62,000 nucleotides of DNA, from NCBI GenBank assembly GCA_012295275.1, contig CM022665.1, positions 24,401,946 through 24,463,945 of the forward strand, written 5' to 3'. Below are positions 27,152 through 39,825 of the stretch, piece after piece (the first letter of the stretch is position 1; each line of letters starts with the position of its first letter). The translations under genes and the position numbers were made by a program. This DNA is from Chrysomallon squamiferum. Its lineage: Eukaryota > Mollusca > Gastropoda > Neomphalida > Peltospiridae. A model generated the notes under the pieces. That model saw only the letters and a list, made by a program, of their open reading frames with translations. It was not told the DNA's origin and searched no databases.

Positions 27152-29563
27152 GAAACAAAACAAGTAGAAAAACAAAGAAAAAAGTGCATTCACTAATTCT
27201 GCTTCCATGTTAACACGAACCTCAGCGACGTTTTTCTCAAACCTTTGTATTGCACAGCACCTAAAGCGAGTAAGCATGTAATTTGCTTCAAGCAGAGCTG
27301 TTTTACATATTATTCTCAGACTGACGTCCATTAGAGTCAGTCAGAATTGTCCCCCAGCCCACGACGTAAACAAACAGTTGAAAACTGAACTGCTACTTGT
27401 GAGACGAGTAAGACCTCCAGTGCAAAGGATAGAATGACTTCAATTTCCTCCGACTTTAGATTGGATCTGTGAACTCGTTGTATGTCGAGTATCTTTTTTC
27501 TTTTTTCTGTGTAATGAAATAAATCGGTTATTGGCAGTAAACATCAAAGCCTACATTTTCTTCATCTGTTCTTTCTCTCTCACGTTAAGAAAAAAAAATA
27601 TATATATATATATATACATTTCTTTTTTTTTTTTTTTTTTTTCATGTACAAGGACAGCTATTTTGACTTTCGTGTACTAAAACATTCTATGCAAGCCAGT
27701 GAATCAACGCGAATGATGTTGCTTTTATTTTAATGGTTATCGCGTGTTTATTAAATATAGGACATTTGTGTAATGATAAGAGAAAAAGGTTTTGCTTAAA
27801 GACCTGACTCGAGTATATTGATTAATTTCTGTCATCCGTTATCGGTTATCAGATATCTGGTACAGTCGTACTAGATCTTCTAATTAGTAGCAACAGATTT
27901 TTTTTTATACGTATGTTTCCATATGCATGAAAGCATACATTATGACCTTTATAACCAGCATTGCAGAGAACGCCCTCTTCTTCATTCTACAGGTTATTCC
28001 TGCTAATTAATAAATTAGTTCAACAAATCGGTTGTCCATTATTGCATGGAGTAGGAAATTGTCCAGTGATTCCACAGATAGGTTTGATCTATCTAGCTAT
28101 TGCATCAGAGCCTACTGCTTCGTAACTGGGTTATAGCTTCTTCTCTTCTTTGTAACCATGCTGAAAATGGGTTAGGAAATAATAGACTTTCAGTTATTGG
28201 CAGAAAACTTAAAGATCGTTTAATTTTTTTTTGGCATAATATTTCTTGTTTTCAGTTAAAACTAATGCATGAATCTATATCATAGTATTGTTTCCTCATC
28301 CCTACTTCTTTTTGTGAAAAGATATAACATAACTATTACTATATAATATTACCAGTATTATTGGTAGCTCTACTGCTGCTACTACTACTACTACTACTAC
28401 TGCTACTTCTACTACTGCTACTACTATTATTGCTACTGAAGCTAACAGTACTTTATTATTACAGAACTACTTCTGTTTCTACTGTTATTAATAACTATTA
28501 CTACTACTGTACAACTAATATATCTGCTGATTTAGTATTATTATTATTATTACATGATTTACATATGTATGTGTCTGTAATTGAGAATTTTCAAGTAACA
28601 GTCTTTTCTTTATTGAACTAATATCACTAACGACACCTGATCTAGTTAGCACTGACAGCCAGTGTTTATCATCAATTTTCTTTTATTATCATTAGATACA
28701 CTTAGTTAATGAAAGCCAGTTAGTTTTACAGTCGATCGTTTTGCTTTTCTTGCACGCTAGATTCACGCTGTTTGCGTAAAATATAGATTTGTTGTCCTTT
28801 CACGAAAGCGTGGAAGCCACGTTTCTGTTCAAACATTGAAATTATTTGTCTAGGAATTAAAGAAATAGGGTGTCCAGTTTGGAAGTTCGAATTAGGGGCA
28901 GACTTCTCTTTCAAACCTTAATGTAGATATGTTTGTTTAACCTTGCCTCTGTTAGTGCTCAGTCAGTACTAGTGTGTTTTGTGTGTACGTGTGTGTGTGA
29001 TTGCGTGCGAGTGTGCAATATACATCAAAATCCAAGATTTTTGTTATTGTATGATACATAAAATTTTAACGCTATATAAATACATTTGTTTACGTATGTT
29101 TGGCTTTATTTGTTTTATTAAAGACATAAAGAAATAAAAAATGGCCTTTGGTACACGTTTTATTTGAACTGATCGGACAGTTTCTGCTGGGCAATAACAA
29201 CCCACTTGGTGGTGTCAAATCTCACCCGTCATCGCAAATTTACTTACAGCCAGGTCTTCTCTGTAATAATAATAATAAGACGAAGAAGAATAAGAAGCAG
29301 AAGAAGAAGATGAAGAAGAAGACAAAAAATAAAAAATAATAATAATTGTAAGAATAATAGGAATAAAAATAAAAATAATAACAAAAAAACAACATCAACA
29401 AAAACAACAACACAAGAATGATAGCATTATTATATTGAATTTCGAGTAGTAATGTTATATGTTTTCCGTCACTGGCCCCGAGGATACTATAAGAGATTTG
29501 ATTTTTCGCAGAAAGCCAAAAGCTCTTTTAAAACAACACAAACAAGATAATTAATAATAAACA

Positions 29564-29761
29564 ATGTCTTCAGAAAGAGAGCGTTGTTGCAGAAAGGCAG
29601 CGATGTTAAACATACTTACTATTCCCGTAACTGCGTCAGTTTTATTCTTCTTTGGTTTCTGTAACGATATACTTTTCTTTATAACTCTATATGAGATTCT
29701 ATGTATATTTAAAGTTATTGGTTTATGTAAATATTCTGAAGACAAAGACGAAACAGAATGA
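29564..29761 (+). CDS. Small ORF, 65 aa, predicted two-segment membrane peptide
   Basis: ATG in a fair context (aaacaATGt) opens MSSERERCCRKAAM, then a hydrophobic run (NILTIPVTASVLFFFGF), a second (DILFFITLYEILCIF) and an acidic tail (YSEDKDETE). The arrangement of basic start, two hydrophobic spans and acidic end is protein-like. However T-rich DNA readily yields Phe and Leu by chance. An acceptor-like ttgatttttcgcag lies at about 29498-29511. No homologue recognised. Confidence 0.2.
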   Translation: MSSERERCCRKAAMLNILTIPVTASVLFFFGFCNDILFFITLYEILCIFKVIGLCKYSEDKDETE

Positions 29762-30059
29762 AAACAGACAGAAGCTATAGATACGGAGAACAATCGATAC
29801 TAATCGGAAATAAATGAAGATACCAAAGAAAATAAATCTGAGTCCCATGGGATGTCGGTGTCCAATTTTGGTTTCCTAAGATGTCCTTCAGGAACGCTCT
29901 TTTCAATGTTAAGTTTTTGTCGTACGCTTTAGTACTACTGTTGCCATTATTTATGTCTTTGTTGTTATGAACTAAGAAATTCAAAGTATTTTATTTTGCT
30001 TGAGAAACGGAAGAACAATCGAATGGTCTTTAAAGACAAAAATAACGTAGGGTATGTAT

Positions 30060-30360
<301 letters not shown>

Positions 30361-31801
30361 TTTCTCTGACTGTCATCTCTCTGTTCTCCCATTTCATTTT
30401 TTTTTGGCATACACGTGTGATATTTACAGTCTATGATTTTTTTTTTTTTATCTCTTTGTGGATTGGAATTGTATCTTAACGATTTAGAAAAATCATATTT
30501 TTACTTTTGAAAAGCGCCAAGTCTCATTTGCTTTGAGTTTCTTTTTCCAAATGTCTGCACAAGCTAAACGTCACCTTAGGGAACTTCTATCAAGAAAATA
30601 ACATTTCGTTCTCTGAGACAAAGTGTCTGCACCAGAAATTCAATTAAAACAGTCAGTAAAACAAGAATCCTTGCCTAGCAAAGAAGAGAGTAGAACTATT
30701 TTCAGAATTATCCCACTTTTCCTATGACAGACGTAGAAGGATTTTAAAACGATTATTCTTTATTTTTTATCAGCTGAATTTTTAATCTAAAATACGAAAT
30801 TCAAAACAATGTCTGTTGGCAGCTTGAACCAGAACTCATCAAACGTTCAGAACCATCATGTAAAGTTTCAAAACACGAAAGAACAAATCTAAATCCACCT
30901 GCTTTATCAGTTCTTACTCTTCAGAAAAAAAAAGAAGAAAAAGTCTTCTTCTGTTTACTAAGTACATTTTCATGTTCTGGTGTAAATTAGAAATTAATCG
31001 GTCAAGAAAATCGTAAAAGTATTGTAGACATCCGCTCTCTCTCTCTCTTTGTAGATGAAGATTAATCATCAAAAAGATCATAGCAGTCATAAAATAATGA
31101 GTCTGATAACTCGGTCAGTATAACTAAATCTATAACGTACGTCCTCGTTTACGATCTGCTACTGTGGCCTGGTTATTAGAGCTATGTGTATTTAACTCGG
31201 CTGTGTCATTGTGATGGTTAAACAAAGTGTATTTCTCTGCAGAACGAAATTTCCATTGACAAGTTACGACAGCGGTGAATGGAATGCGAAGTCTATCAGC
31301 TTGCTGCTCTGTATTAGTAGGAGTTTCAATGTCTCGTCAGATGTATGTCTTTTCTAAACACGTCAGCATTGATGTTTAAATTATGACTGGGAACGAGACG
31401 AGGTCAAGTGGTTAGACTACAACAGTTCTCGACCATTTAACTATCACGGAATTCCAAAAAAAAAATTAAAAATTTTTTAAAAATTTAAAATAAACAAAAT
31501 TCTGTTGACGTACCGAGGAACTTATGTTTCTGGATACATCAAGTTATTAACGTGCTATGATTTTTTGTTTCTCTGTATTACTTAAGTTATTCCCGAAGAG
31601 GATTCGCGAAGTCTCGGCTGGAAATCAACACATTAAGCTAAGCCTAAGGATCCGCTGAGACTGTTTGGGAATCAGTGGTTTAAAGTATCAGCTCCACGTT
31701 TGGTGGGTCGCTTGACCAGTTAACCTTGGTGCACACTTATAGCTTTTTTCTATTATTACTAACACACTAAAACCAATGAGGTCGTAAGCAAATAATATAC
31801 A

Positions 31802-31832
<31 letters not shown>

Positions 31833-32101
31833 TTATAGAACAAGAAAAAACAAAAAACAGAACTAGATTTGAATGTTGGTCCATGAAGGATATGCTTGAA
31901 CCAAGAGTAACATGAAATGAAAGACCAACATCTTAAGTATTAAATAAAATAAAATAATTCCTAATTAAAGAAATTATTAACTTAAATGGCTAAATGATTC
32001 TTGCATCTTGATTCTGGTAAAAATAACAAAAAATAGAATAAATAAATATAGTAATAAAATTAAATAAATAACAAACACATACAAATAAATAATAATTATT
32101 A

Positions 32102-32106
<5 letters not shown>

Positions 32107-32152
<46 letters not shown>

Positions 32153-32176
32153 GTTGTTGTTGTTGTTATTATTATT
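32107..32176. repeat. (TTA)n then (TTG)n microsatellite
   Basis: About 45 bp of TTA followed by TTG triplets and again TTA. Confidence 0.95.
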
Positions 32177-32930
32177 AATAATAAAATAATCACTAAGAGA
32201 TACAGTAATGATATAGCAATACAATATATTAAACACGTGAACATAAATATACTACTTAAATATATCATTACGGTAATAAAAATAATAAATAAACACACAA
32301 ACACATGAATAAAATCAAAAACAATATGCATATAAATATATCAATACAGTAATAAAAATAAATAAAAGAAAATAACACCATACTAGTAACGATAACATCT
32401 TGTTCCCTACATAAAAATCAATATGTTTTTGCCCTCTTCCGCAGGAAAATAAAGAATAGTATCTTACTTCCTCTCGGGCGGTTTTCAGGTTAATGGATAT
32501 AACAGTCTTTCTTGTCAGTGTCAATTGATGCTAATGGTGCAGTGAATTGCACAGGCTAGAAAAACTTCTCTCTGAGCATCGCCAGAATCAATAGTAATCG
32601 ATTAGGAAATTAATAAGAAGCAAACATCTGTTCTGTAACTCAAAACAATCATTTTGGTTTCCAAACGTAGAGCTGGACAATTTTTAAATTTTTATTTTTT
32701 ATTTTTGTTTTAATTTTTATTTTATTTTTTTTTTTTTTTTTTTTATTATTATTTTTTTTTTTTTTTTAATATGTTTCCGTAATAAAAAAAATAAGAAGCA
32801 AAACGAAATGATTTCTCACCCAATCAGTTGAAGTAACGCGGATATCAGTTACCGAATCAAGAGATGGATATTAATTTTGCGAAGATTTTGTTTGTTATAG
32901 AATGATGTAATTATATGAATGGTGTTATTT

Positions 32931-32932
<2 letters not shown>

Positions 32933-33014
<82 letters not shown>
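32933..33014. repeat. (GA)n microsatellite, 82 bp, followed by a pyrimidine-rich stretch
   Basis: Perfect GA run; 33,055-33,270 then switches to CT-rich words including a 27-bp CT run at 33186-33212, a local strand-asymmetry flip. Confidence 0.97.
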
Positions 33015-33016
<2 letters not shown>

Positions 33017-33180
33017 TGAAATATTAACATTTTTACCTCAGATATATGAATTTGTCTTTCATTCTTTCCTTCCCTTCCTCTTTTCCTCTTTTTGACTTCC
33101 TTTCTCACTTTCTTTCATTCTTGCCTCTTTCTTTCTCTCTTTCATCTTCCTATGAATTATGTCTTTCATCATTTTCTCTG

Positions 33181-33216
<36 letters not shown>

Positions 33217-34007
33217 ACCATTCTCATGCTCTCTGTCTCTCTCTGTCTCTGTATCTCTCTCTTTCACTCTCTTAATCATATGATTCTTGCACTAAGTTGT
33301 CTCGATCCTGAAAAAGGAAAAGATCACTGGATTAGTATTTATAACAAAATGTGTCTGTAAAAATAAAAACCAAATCAGACATCTACAACATCCCTATTTC
33401 AATTCCAAAAAAAAAAAAAAAAAACCACCTACATTTCTTTTTTTTTCCAACAAAAATAACTACTATGGCTTATGGGTAATAAGAAAGAAGACACAGGCTG
33501 ATGGAAACAAACGAAACGAGTTTGATTTATAACGAACTGAATGTGATGATGCAGATAAGATGAGTCTCAGTGTTAATTTTCTCTAATTGTCTTCAGCGAG
33601 TCACGTTTGCCGGTGCACGGCGTGACCGAATTGTCACGTGTAATACTTCCTGAATTAAACACAATACGTGATATTAATTGCACGCTGGGTGATAACTGGA
33701 CTCAACATTATTGTGCTGTGTTTGACCGACGTGTGAATTAATTGCTTAAAAATTTCTGGGTGACAAAAATAACACCAAAAAAAACAACAGCTAATTTTAG
33801 ATATCGTTAGCTCCGGTTCCTTCGTTCAGGTTACATTTTTTATAGTTAAAAAAAAAAAAAATTGGATTTCAGTTTGATAATAACTTTGTTACAGAATTCT
33901 GTTTTATAATCATGAATGGGAAATCGAAAAAGATACAGCAAATGAGACACGGAAAACTTTCATTTGCAAAGACACGTACATACATACAAGCTTATTCACA
34001 CACACAG

Positions 34008-34038
<31 letters not shown>

Positions 34039-35117
34039 CATACATACACACACACACACACATATATATATATAAACATGCATAATACAGTTATGTACAT
34101 ACAAACACACACAAACATGCTCACACAATATATTCATTCATAAGTACCTACACATGTACATACTGATACATATAACTAAAACAAAAAACTAAAAATTAAT
34201 CTCAACGGTCAGTACACTAGAACAAAGATTAATAAAGCCATCAGTATTTTCCTATTAATTATTAAATATTGTTGAGAAATTTACTGACATTTATTAATAA
34301 TTTTTAAATCTTGTGTATATATATATATAGATAGATATATAGATATATATATATAAATCAACAAAGCTTTCCAAAAGTCATTTAAATTTGTGTTACGTTT
34401 GCTTAAATTGCCAGAGTCACTTTTAGTAACCCTGACCATGTAAACAATGGGTGTCTGTAACCTTTGTAAATCAAAGTTAATTTTGTCAATCAGAAATCAC
34501 CTCCCAATTATAGGCCGTCCAGGATATGTCGAACAGGCATGCATTTGTAACCACGCAGCAGCACGGTCATGCCAATAACCTTTTAATTCTGACAGATATA
34601 TGTGACATAATTTCAGCAGAATCGTTTCCAGTGCCAAAAAACAATACCCACGGGAGGTACTGAACACAGCACTTAAATCTGATACGAAAACACTGCATCA
34701 CACCATCGCCATAGGCGCGGTTTAGAAGCACCTTTTAACAATCCAAATACAACGTTTTCGATTCACACTTTGCGCAGCTAAAATGAAGCCCCAAAATGTA
34801 GTTGTTAGCTTCAAGCTGTCTGTTTAAGTAGGCGAATCGTGAAATCAGAATGAACAAATTCAGGATATTTCCCAAATCCATAAAATGTTTTATTTCTGTT
34901 AGAAAAGTGTTACATATGTTTGTTTTTTTTTTTTTTTTTTTTTTTAACAGAGTAATGGCCTATTTATTTTCTTTAAATAATTTTGTTGTTTATATACATG
35001 TTTGTAATGTAATTAATATTTTTAAAAAATTGAAGATTTCTTATATTAAATTAAACCATGCTAACGGAAACACACTTAAATACAAAAAATAGTGCACTCA
35101 TTAGCACGCAAACATAC

Positions 35118-35134
35118 TATCTATCTATCTCTCC

Positions 35135-35167
<33 letters not shown>

Positions 35168-35214
35168 TCTATATCTATCTATCTATCTATCTACCTATTT
35201 ATCTATCTATCTAT
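35118..35214. repeat. (TCTA)n tetranucleotide array with TCTG variants
   Basis: About 95 bp of CTAT/CTGT repeats. Confidence 0.96.
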
Positions 35215-36024
35215 GTACACACACACAAACCACATGCATACTCCCACAATTATATGTTATCTTCAGCCTTTGGTTGGTTAAGTCACCTGAACAACGGGAA
35301 ACGTTCACCTTTTAGTATTTTGAGACTGAATACACAAGATGATGGACGATCGTGTTGAAATTACAACTGTTGGGATGCTATTTTGGTTGATGTAATACTT
35401 TGTCATTTTGTTTTTATCAATAACCTTAGTACTGAAGATAAAGAGAGCAGAATTGGTGAAACCGAGTGTGCAAGATTTGTTGGAAATAACAAGCGCGCGT
35501 ATTTAGTCAGTTGTGATTATTTCAGTTCTTAGAAGATTTTCACCACTGTATTTCACTGCTGAGGCGATATAACAATTTTCGTTGTTCACAATTTCAGAAG
35601 AAAAAAAAACACACCCACCAAAATAACCCAGATGGGCTTGATTACATGTTTACTAGATTGCTCTGTAGGAAATCAATTTTCAGTGACAATAAAATTGATG
35701 GTTATAGGCGCTTTGTAGTACGATTCATATAAAAAGAATGTTATCTTTTTATTTCTTTTTAATGAAAAACATTAACAATATTATATTCAGTTTCTAGTGC
35801 TATTGTTTTTTAAATATCAAATGATCTTCCATTAACGTTATCATTTGATGTGATAGATCATGCCATTTAGTTGGCAGAACAGGGGAAAAAAGCTCCCCGA
35901 GTTGTAAAAGAGAAATTATCCGCTGAACTAGCTATCGCCAAGCCAAGAAAAACAACAACAACAATTAAAGTTATACATCAACCCTACTATATAAAACAAA
36001 GTCATGAAACATTATGTCATACGT

Positions 36025-36028
<4 letters not shown>

Positions 36029-36084
<56 letters not shown>
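36029..36084. repeat. (GT)n microsatellite, 56 bp
   Basis: Uninterrupted GT dinucleotides. Confidence 0.98.
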
Positions 36085-36085
<1 letters not shown>

Positions 36086-36460
36086 GTTGTTGTATGGAAG
36101 GAGTTGATATAAAAATCTACATGTACTATGGTGCCATCCTGGCTCATTGTTATTCGTCAGTGTTTACAGTGTTTAATCGGCAAGACTTTATTTATTACAA
36201 ATTAGTGAAAGTGCTGCGGCTAGCATCGCCCCATATCATCTAAATCAGCCTTAACAAAAGCATAAATCATTTAGCAAGTGAACGCCAGGAACCCAACCTG
36301 CTTGTTTATGGCCGAGTAGGTTATTGGATGTGACTTTGTTCTTTAACTTAATGAACACTGTTTGTTCTTGAATACAGGATCTGTTCCGTTGATTTTATAA
36401 CTCAAAATTGTTTTATTTTACTTCGTGAACCAAGCACTCCTTATGATCATAATAACAGTG

Positions 36461-36494
<34 letters not shown>

Positions 36495-37427
36495 TATTAT
36501 CTGTATATTATCCTGTGCCTGCCTTTTCAAAGGAATTTCTGCTAAGTTTAATCTATAGTAATTATTTTTGTTATATCGTCTAATTTTACAACAGCTTTAA
36601 ATTTACGAATTTGGCATTTTTCACGTACTGTACATTTCCTAATAATTCATTATAATACTCTGATTTAAGAATTCATACTAGAAACTCATAATGTTTTCTA
36701 CTGAATGAGCACAATTCCTATATTTTCCTATATTTAAGAACACAAGTTTTGCATCTGACATGTTTTGTGTGTGCGCGCCTACGTGTTTTAAGAAGAAGAG
36801 TTGGATGCTTGCAGTATGTTCTGTTATAAGAAAACGTTCCAAGTTTAGTATATGTACTGTGTGAATAGTTTGTATACTATGCGTGTGCGTGTTTTATTAG
36901 AAAACGTTTAATATTTTAGATCTGTTCTGTCTTACGAAAAGAAATTTTAGCATATTGGAAGAAATTCAAGCAATATTTGCTATATCTCAAACTAAATCTA
37001 TTAATTTTAACAATACAAACTGTCTGTCTGTATCGAATTTTGTTCCGTCAATTAAAATTATAAATTCATTCTCAGAAATAATTTCTGTTTCCATGATATA
37101 TTCCATTTGAAAAATATAATTTATTTCATTAATCTATTTATTTATTTATGTGTTGTTGTTATTGTTATTATTATTGTTATTATTATTATTGTTTTCGTTT
37201 ACCATGAACAAAGGAAGTTCAGTCATATATTAGAAATAAAATTTCTCTACTTGTATCACTTTATGTTGCATACTATTCATTAATTTCTAGGTTATTCTTG
37301 TAACGTGGATCACCCAGTGATACTCGTCACGATCTCCGAATTAAAAGAAAAAAAAAGAAAAAAATCACTGTAGTTGTAACGTTTTATGTTATATGTGATC
37401 TGTATGTTTGTAAGACTGTTCTAGCGT

Positions 37428-37462
37428 GTCTCTTTCTCCGTGTGTTTTCAGTGTAACTCGCC
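37428..37462 (+). promoter_or_regulatory. Probable 3' splice acceptor and short 5' UTR just upstream of globin 1 start
   Basis: A pyrimidine-rich stretch (tctctttctccgtgtgttttcag) ends with AG at 37450-37451, only 11 bases before the ATG. It looks like a true acceptor, so the first transcribed exon and the promoter probably lie upstream, possibly kilobases away. This is inferred from the sequence pattern only; no promoter was recognised. Confidence 0.5.
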
Positions 37463-37593
37463 ATGGGTTGCGGTAGTTCTTCAAACAAAGTAAAACCTCC
37501 TTTCACTGAACTCGACAAGATGTACATCCGAGAGTCGTGGGTTCTCTTCTCCGACGGCGGCATTGTAGAAAGTGGACAGCATCTCTTCCTCAA
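37463..37593 (+). CDS. Globin gene 1, coding exon 1 (residues 1-43 plus two bases of codon 44)
   Basis: Encodes the acylation signal, a short basic and Ser-rich linker, helix A and most of helix B. It ends ...ctcaa with donor gtaggc, so the codon for Lys44 is completed by the first base of exon 2. A reading frame on the opposite strand over this exon is only its shadow. Confidence 0.93.
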
Positions 37594-38388
37594 GTAGGCT
37601 TTTTCCTTTATTATTATTATTTACATCATCATGATCGTCATCATCATTATCATCATTTAATAGTTTTTATAGAAATAATTTTAAATTTATAGAACATTTC
37701 TCACTTTCTTTCTCTATCTCCAAGACTATTTATTTGTCTAACACATACACATAAACATACATAGTGTTTCATTATGTTGCCTTTAATTTACTTGGCTTTT
37801 TATATAAATATCGTCAGCCAGTGCTTTTCGTTCAAATTAATTTTATACATGAAACAACCATAACAGAATAAAATGGTGAATAATAAACTATACTGCGCTT
37901 TACAGAACTTGAGAACAGAAATTAGCTTCTACGAACATACCAGGCAAAAAAACAAAGCAGACGTTTCTAATCCATTAACTAAAATGGCATTTTATTCAAT
38001 AGCATTTACTTACAGAGAATTTCCTTATAATCCCTGTATTTTCTTGTAACTTACTTTTCGATTTCAGAATGTTTGAGAAAAGACCTGACATCAAAGAACT
38101 GTTTTTGTACGCCAAAGAAGCCAACGTTACGTCAAAGGTATTCGGCAAGAATCGACAGTTCAACAACCACGTTCGTCGTGTGTTCGAGATGCTGGGGTCC
38201 GTGGTAACGAACATTGACGACTACTGGGACGTCGAACCCCTTCTAGTGAGTCTCGGGGCAAAGCACGCCACATTCGCCCTGCAGAAAGATTATTTCAAGG
38301 TACTGAAATTTGTAACTGCGTAAACTGAGGTATTTGTTTTATAGATATTCGGAGCAGAAAAGGTGCAAAAAAAATAATTAGTTATAAT

Positions 38389-38454
<66 letters not shown>

Positions 38455-39544
38455 GGTGAGTATATTTTATTTAATCGATAATTAAATCTTGCTTGAAAAT
38501 TACAAGAATAAGAAAGTAAATAAATAAATGAATGAATAAAGAAAGAAAGAAAGGAAGGAAGGAAAGAAAGAAAGAAGAAAATAAGAAAGAAACAATAAAA
38601 AAAAAGAAAAAAAATTGCATTAAAATTGTCTTAATGCAATTTCCTTTGCCTTTAGTGAAAATTGCTAAGGAAAAAGCCACGAATCACACTGGCAGAAACG
38701 TGCGTAACTACGACAAATACATGTCTTGGAAGAAATTGCACAATGTTTTATGTGTTAGTACTATCAATTCCGTAATTCCACTAATCACGAAATTCGAATC
38801 GAAAAACACAAGTCGCAAATCTTCTCTGTCATCTAAATTAATTGTAAGAAGGTAAAATAAATTGTATCATTGTGCAAACCTGCAACTTAAATTCTTAGAA
38901 AATTACACGGAGTTGAAGTAACTCATTCATTTCATTATTTTATTCCGCGATATTTTTTGTGTAACAGAACGATCTAACAAAAATAATTTATGTACGTTTT
39001 TTTCCTTCATAAAGAAAGAGATAAAAATATAAATTAATTTCCACGTTCATTTTTTTTTCCTCTTTTTTTTTTTTTTATTTTTATTTTTTTATTGTTATTA
39101 ATGCGTTTTCAAATATTTCATTAGCTTCGAATCGAAATATCCGTATTTCATTTGATCTGTTCCTTCTAATTTAATTTTTGCAGTATCCATAAAATTAAGT
39201 CCTGGTATTATTTCAATTCTCTTGCTATTCATCTGTTGTTATTACCTAAGTTTATCACTTGATCTTTTTAATCCACGTTCACGTTTATTCACTCGGTTTT
39301 CAAAGCCGCCATTATGACCGTAAAAGTCTCCGTAGATCTTTTTCTTGATTTTTTCTTCTTCTTCTTCTTCTTCTTCTTATTATTATTATTATGACCGTCT
39401 CGACCATCATCACTATCATCATCATCATCAACATAATTATCACTACACTTATTAATATTAATATCATCGTCTTCACATTATCATTGTCATCGTTATTATC
39501 GTGTGTATCGTTATTAATATCAGTATTAGTATTGTTGTTATTGC

Positions 39545-39581
<37 letters not shown>

Positions 39582-39745
39582 TTCAGCTGTTCGGAGACTG
39601 TTTACTGTACAGTTTAGAACGAAAACTTGGAGACAAATTCACGCCTGAAGTGAAGGAAGCCTGGGTCCATATGATCCAGTTTGTGATTCCACTCATGATA
39701 AACGGCTGGACGATAGGCACAGCCAAACTACAAGGTCACGGATGA
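37463..39745 (+). CDS. Globin gene 1: complete three-exon, N-terminally acylated (globin X/neuroglobin-like) globin
   Basis: Join 37463-37593, 38068-38299, 39587-39745 gives 173 aa ending in TGA. All four splice sites are GT/AG. Intron 1 splits a Lys codon after its second base (phase 2, globin position B12.2) and intron 2 is phase 0 (G7.0), the ancestral globin pattern. The heme pocket is complete: Trp26 in the A helix (motif RESW), Phe42 at B10, Pro50 at C2, Phe56 at CD1, His78 at E7 (motif QFNNHVRR) and His110 at F8 (motif SLGAKH). Spacing matches neuroglobin, and the G/H region (DCLLYSLERKLG, FTPEVKEAW) is also neuroglobin-like. The protein starts MGCGSSS: Gly2 and Cys3 fit N-myristoylation plus palmitoylation, known for vertebrate globin X, so plasma-membrane attachment is inferred. 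With both His residues a hexacoordinate heme is likely. The start codon lies in a strong context (gccATGg). Globin identity is certain; the subfamily needs a tree. Confidence 0.95.
38068..38299 (+). CDS. Globin gene 1, coding exon 2 (helices B-end to G6)
   Basis: Starts after a pyrimidine-rich acceptor (acttttcgatttcag) and ends ttcaag before donor gtactg; 232 bases, phase 2 in and phase 0 out. Holds Phe CD1, His E7 and His F8. There is no intron in helix E, which argues against a vertebrate-neuroglobin-type gene structure (extra E11 intron). Confidence 0.94.
38300..39586 (+). other. Globin 1 intron 2 (1,287 bp)
   Basis: Phase 0 intron at G7.0. Contains a 60-bp (CT)n tract at 38392-38451, a GAAA-rich purine run near 38538-38610, the possible cryptic exon at 38656-38851, poly-T tracts near 39050-39090, (CTT)n and (CAT)n runs at 39357-39440, and the (TTA)n run that feeds into the exon 3 acceptor. 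Confidence 0.85.
38656..38851 (+). other. Possible cryptic or alternative exon inside globin 1 intron 2
   Basis: This stretch is flanked by a strong acceptor (atttcctttgcctttag) and two plausible donors (gtaaga at 38844, gtaaaa at 38852). It is open in one frame, with motifs such as KIAKEKATNHTGRN and YDKYMSWKKLHNV, and is less AT-rich than the intron around it. Exon 2 ends in phase 0, so inclusion would read TGA as its first codon and truncate the globin before helix G is finished. It may be a poison or alternative terminal exon, a relic of another gene, or chance. Confidence 0.25.
39587..39745 (+). CDS. Globin gene 1, coding exon 3 (helices G-H and stop)
   Basis: 159 bases, 52 codons plus TGA. 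Carries the conserved A-W of helix H and ends with a short tail (motif NGWTIGTAKLQGHG). The acceptor tttcag directly follows a (TTA)n run. Its length equals that of exon 3 of globin gene 2. Confidence 0.94.
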   Translation: MFGDCLLYSLERKLGDKFTPEVKEAWVHMIQFVIPLMINGWTIGTAKLQGHG

Positions 39746-39825
39746 TGATCCAGCCACATAATCGAAACTTCCCCTGTACATACAACTTAAAGAACAAAGA
39801 CAGATACTCTACATATTTAATATAC

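Noticed and set aside
26990-27331. Minus-strand frame whose first 50 codons look balanced (MDVSLRIICKTALLEANY...)
   Set aside because: It runs straight into the GA microsatellite, has no splice signal supporting an exon end before it, and no recognisable motif.
37384-38214. Minus-strand frames over globin 1 exons 1 and 2
   Set aside because: Shadows of the coding strand; no own splice logic or motifs.
39391-39648. Plus-strand frame overlapping globin 1 exon 3
   Set aside because: It reads the intron microsatellite and then exon 3 in the wrong frame; the true exon frame is fixed by globin motifs.
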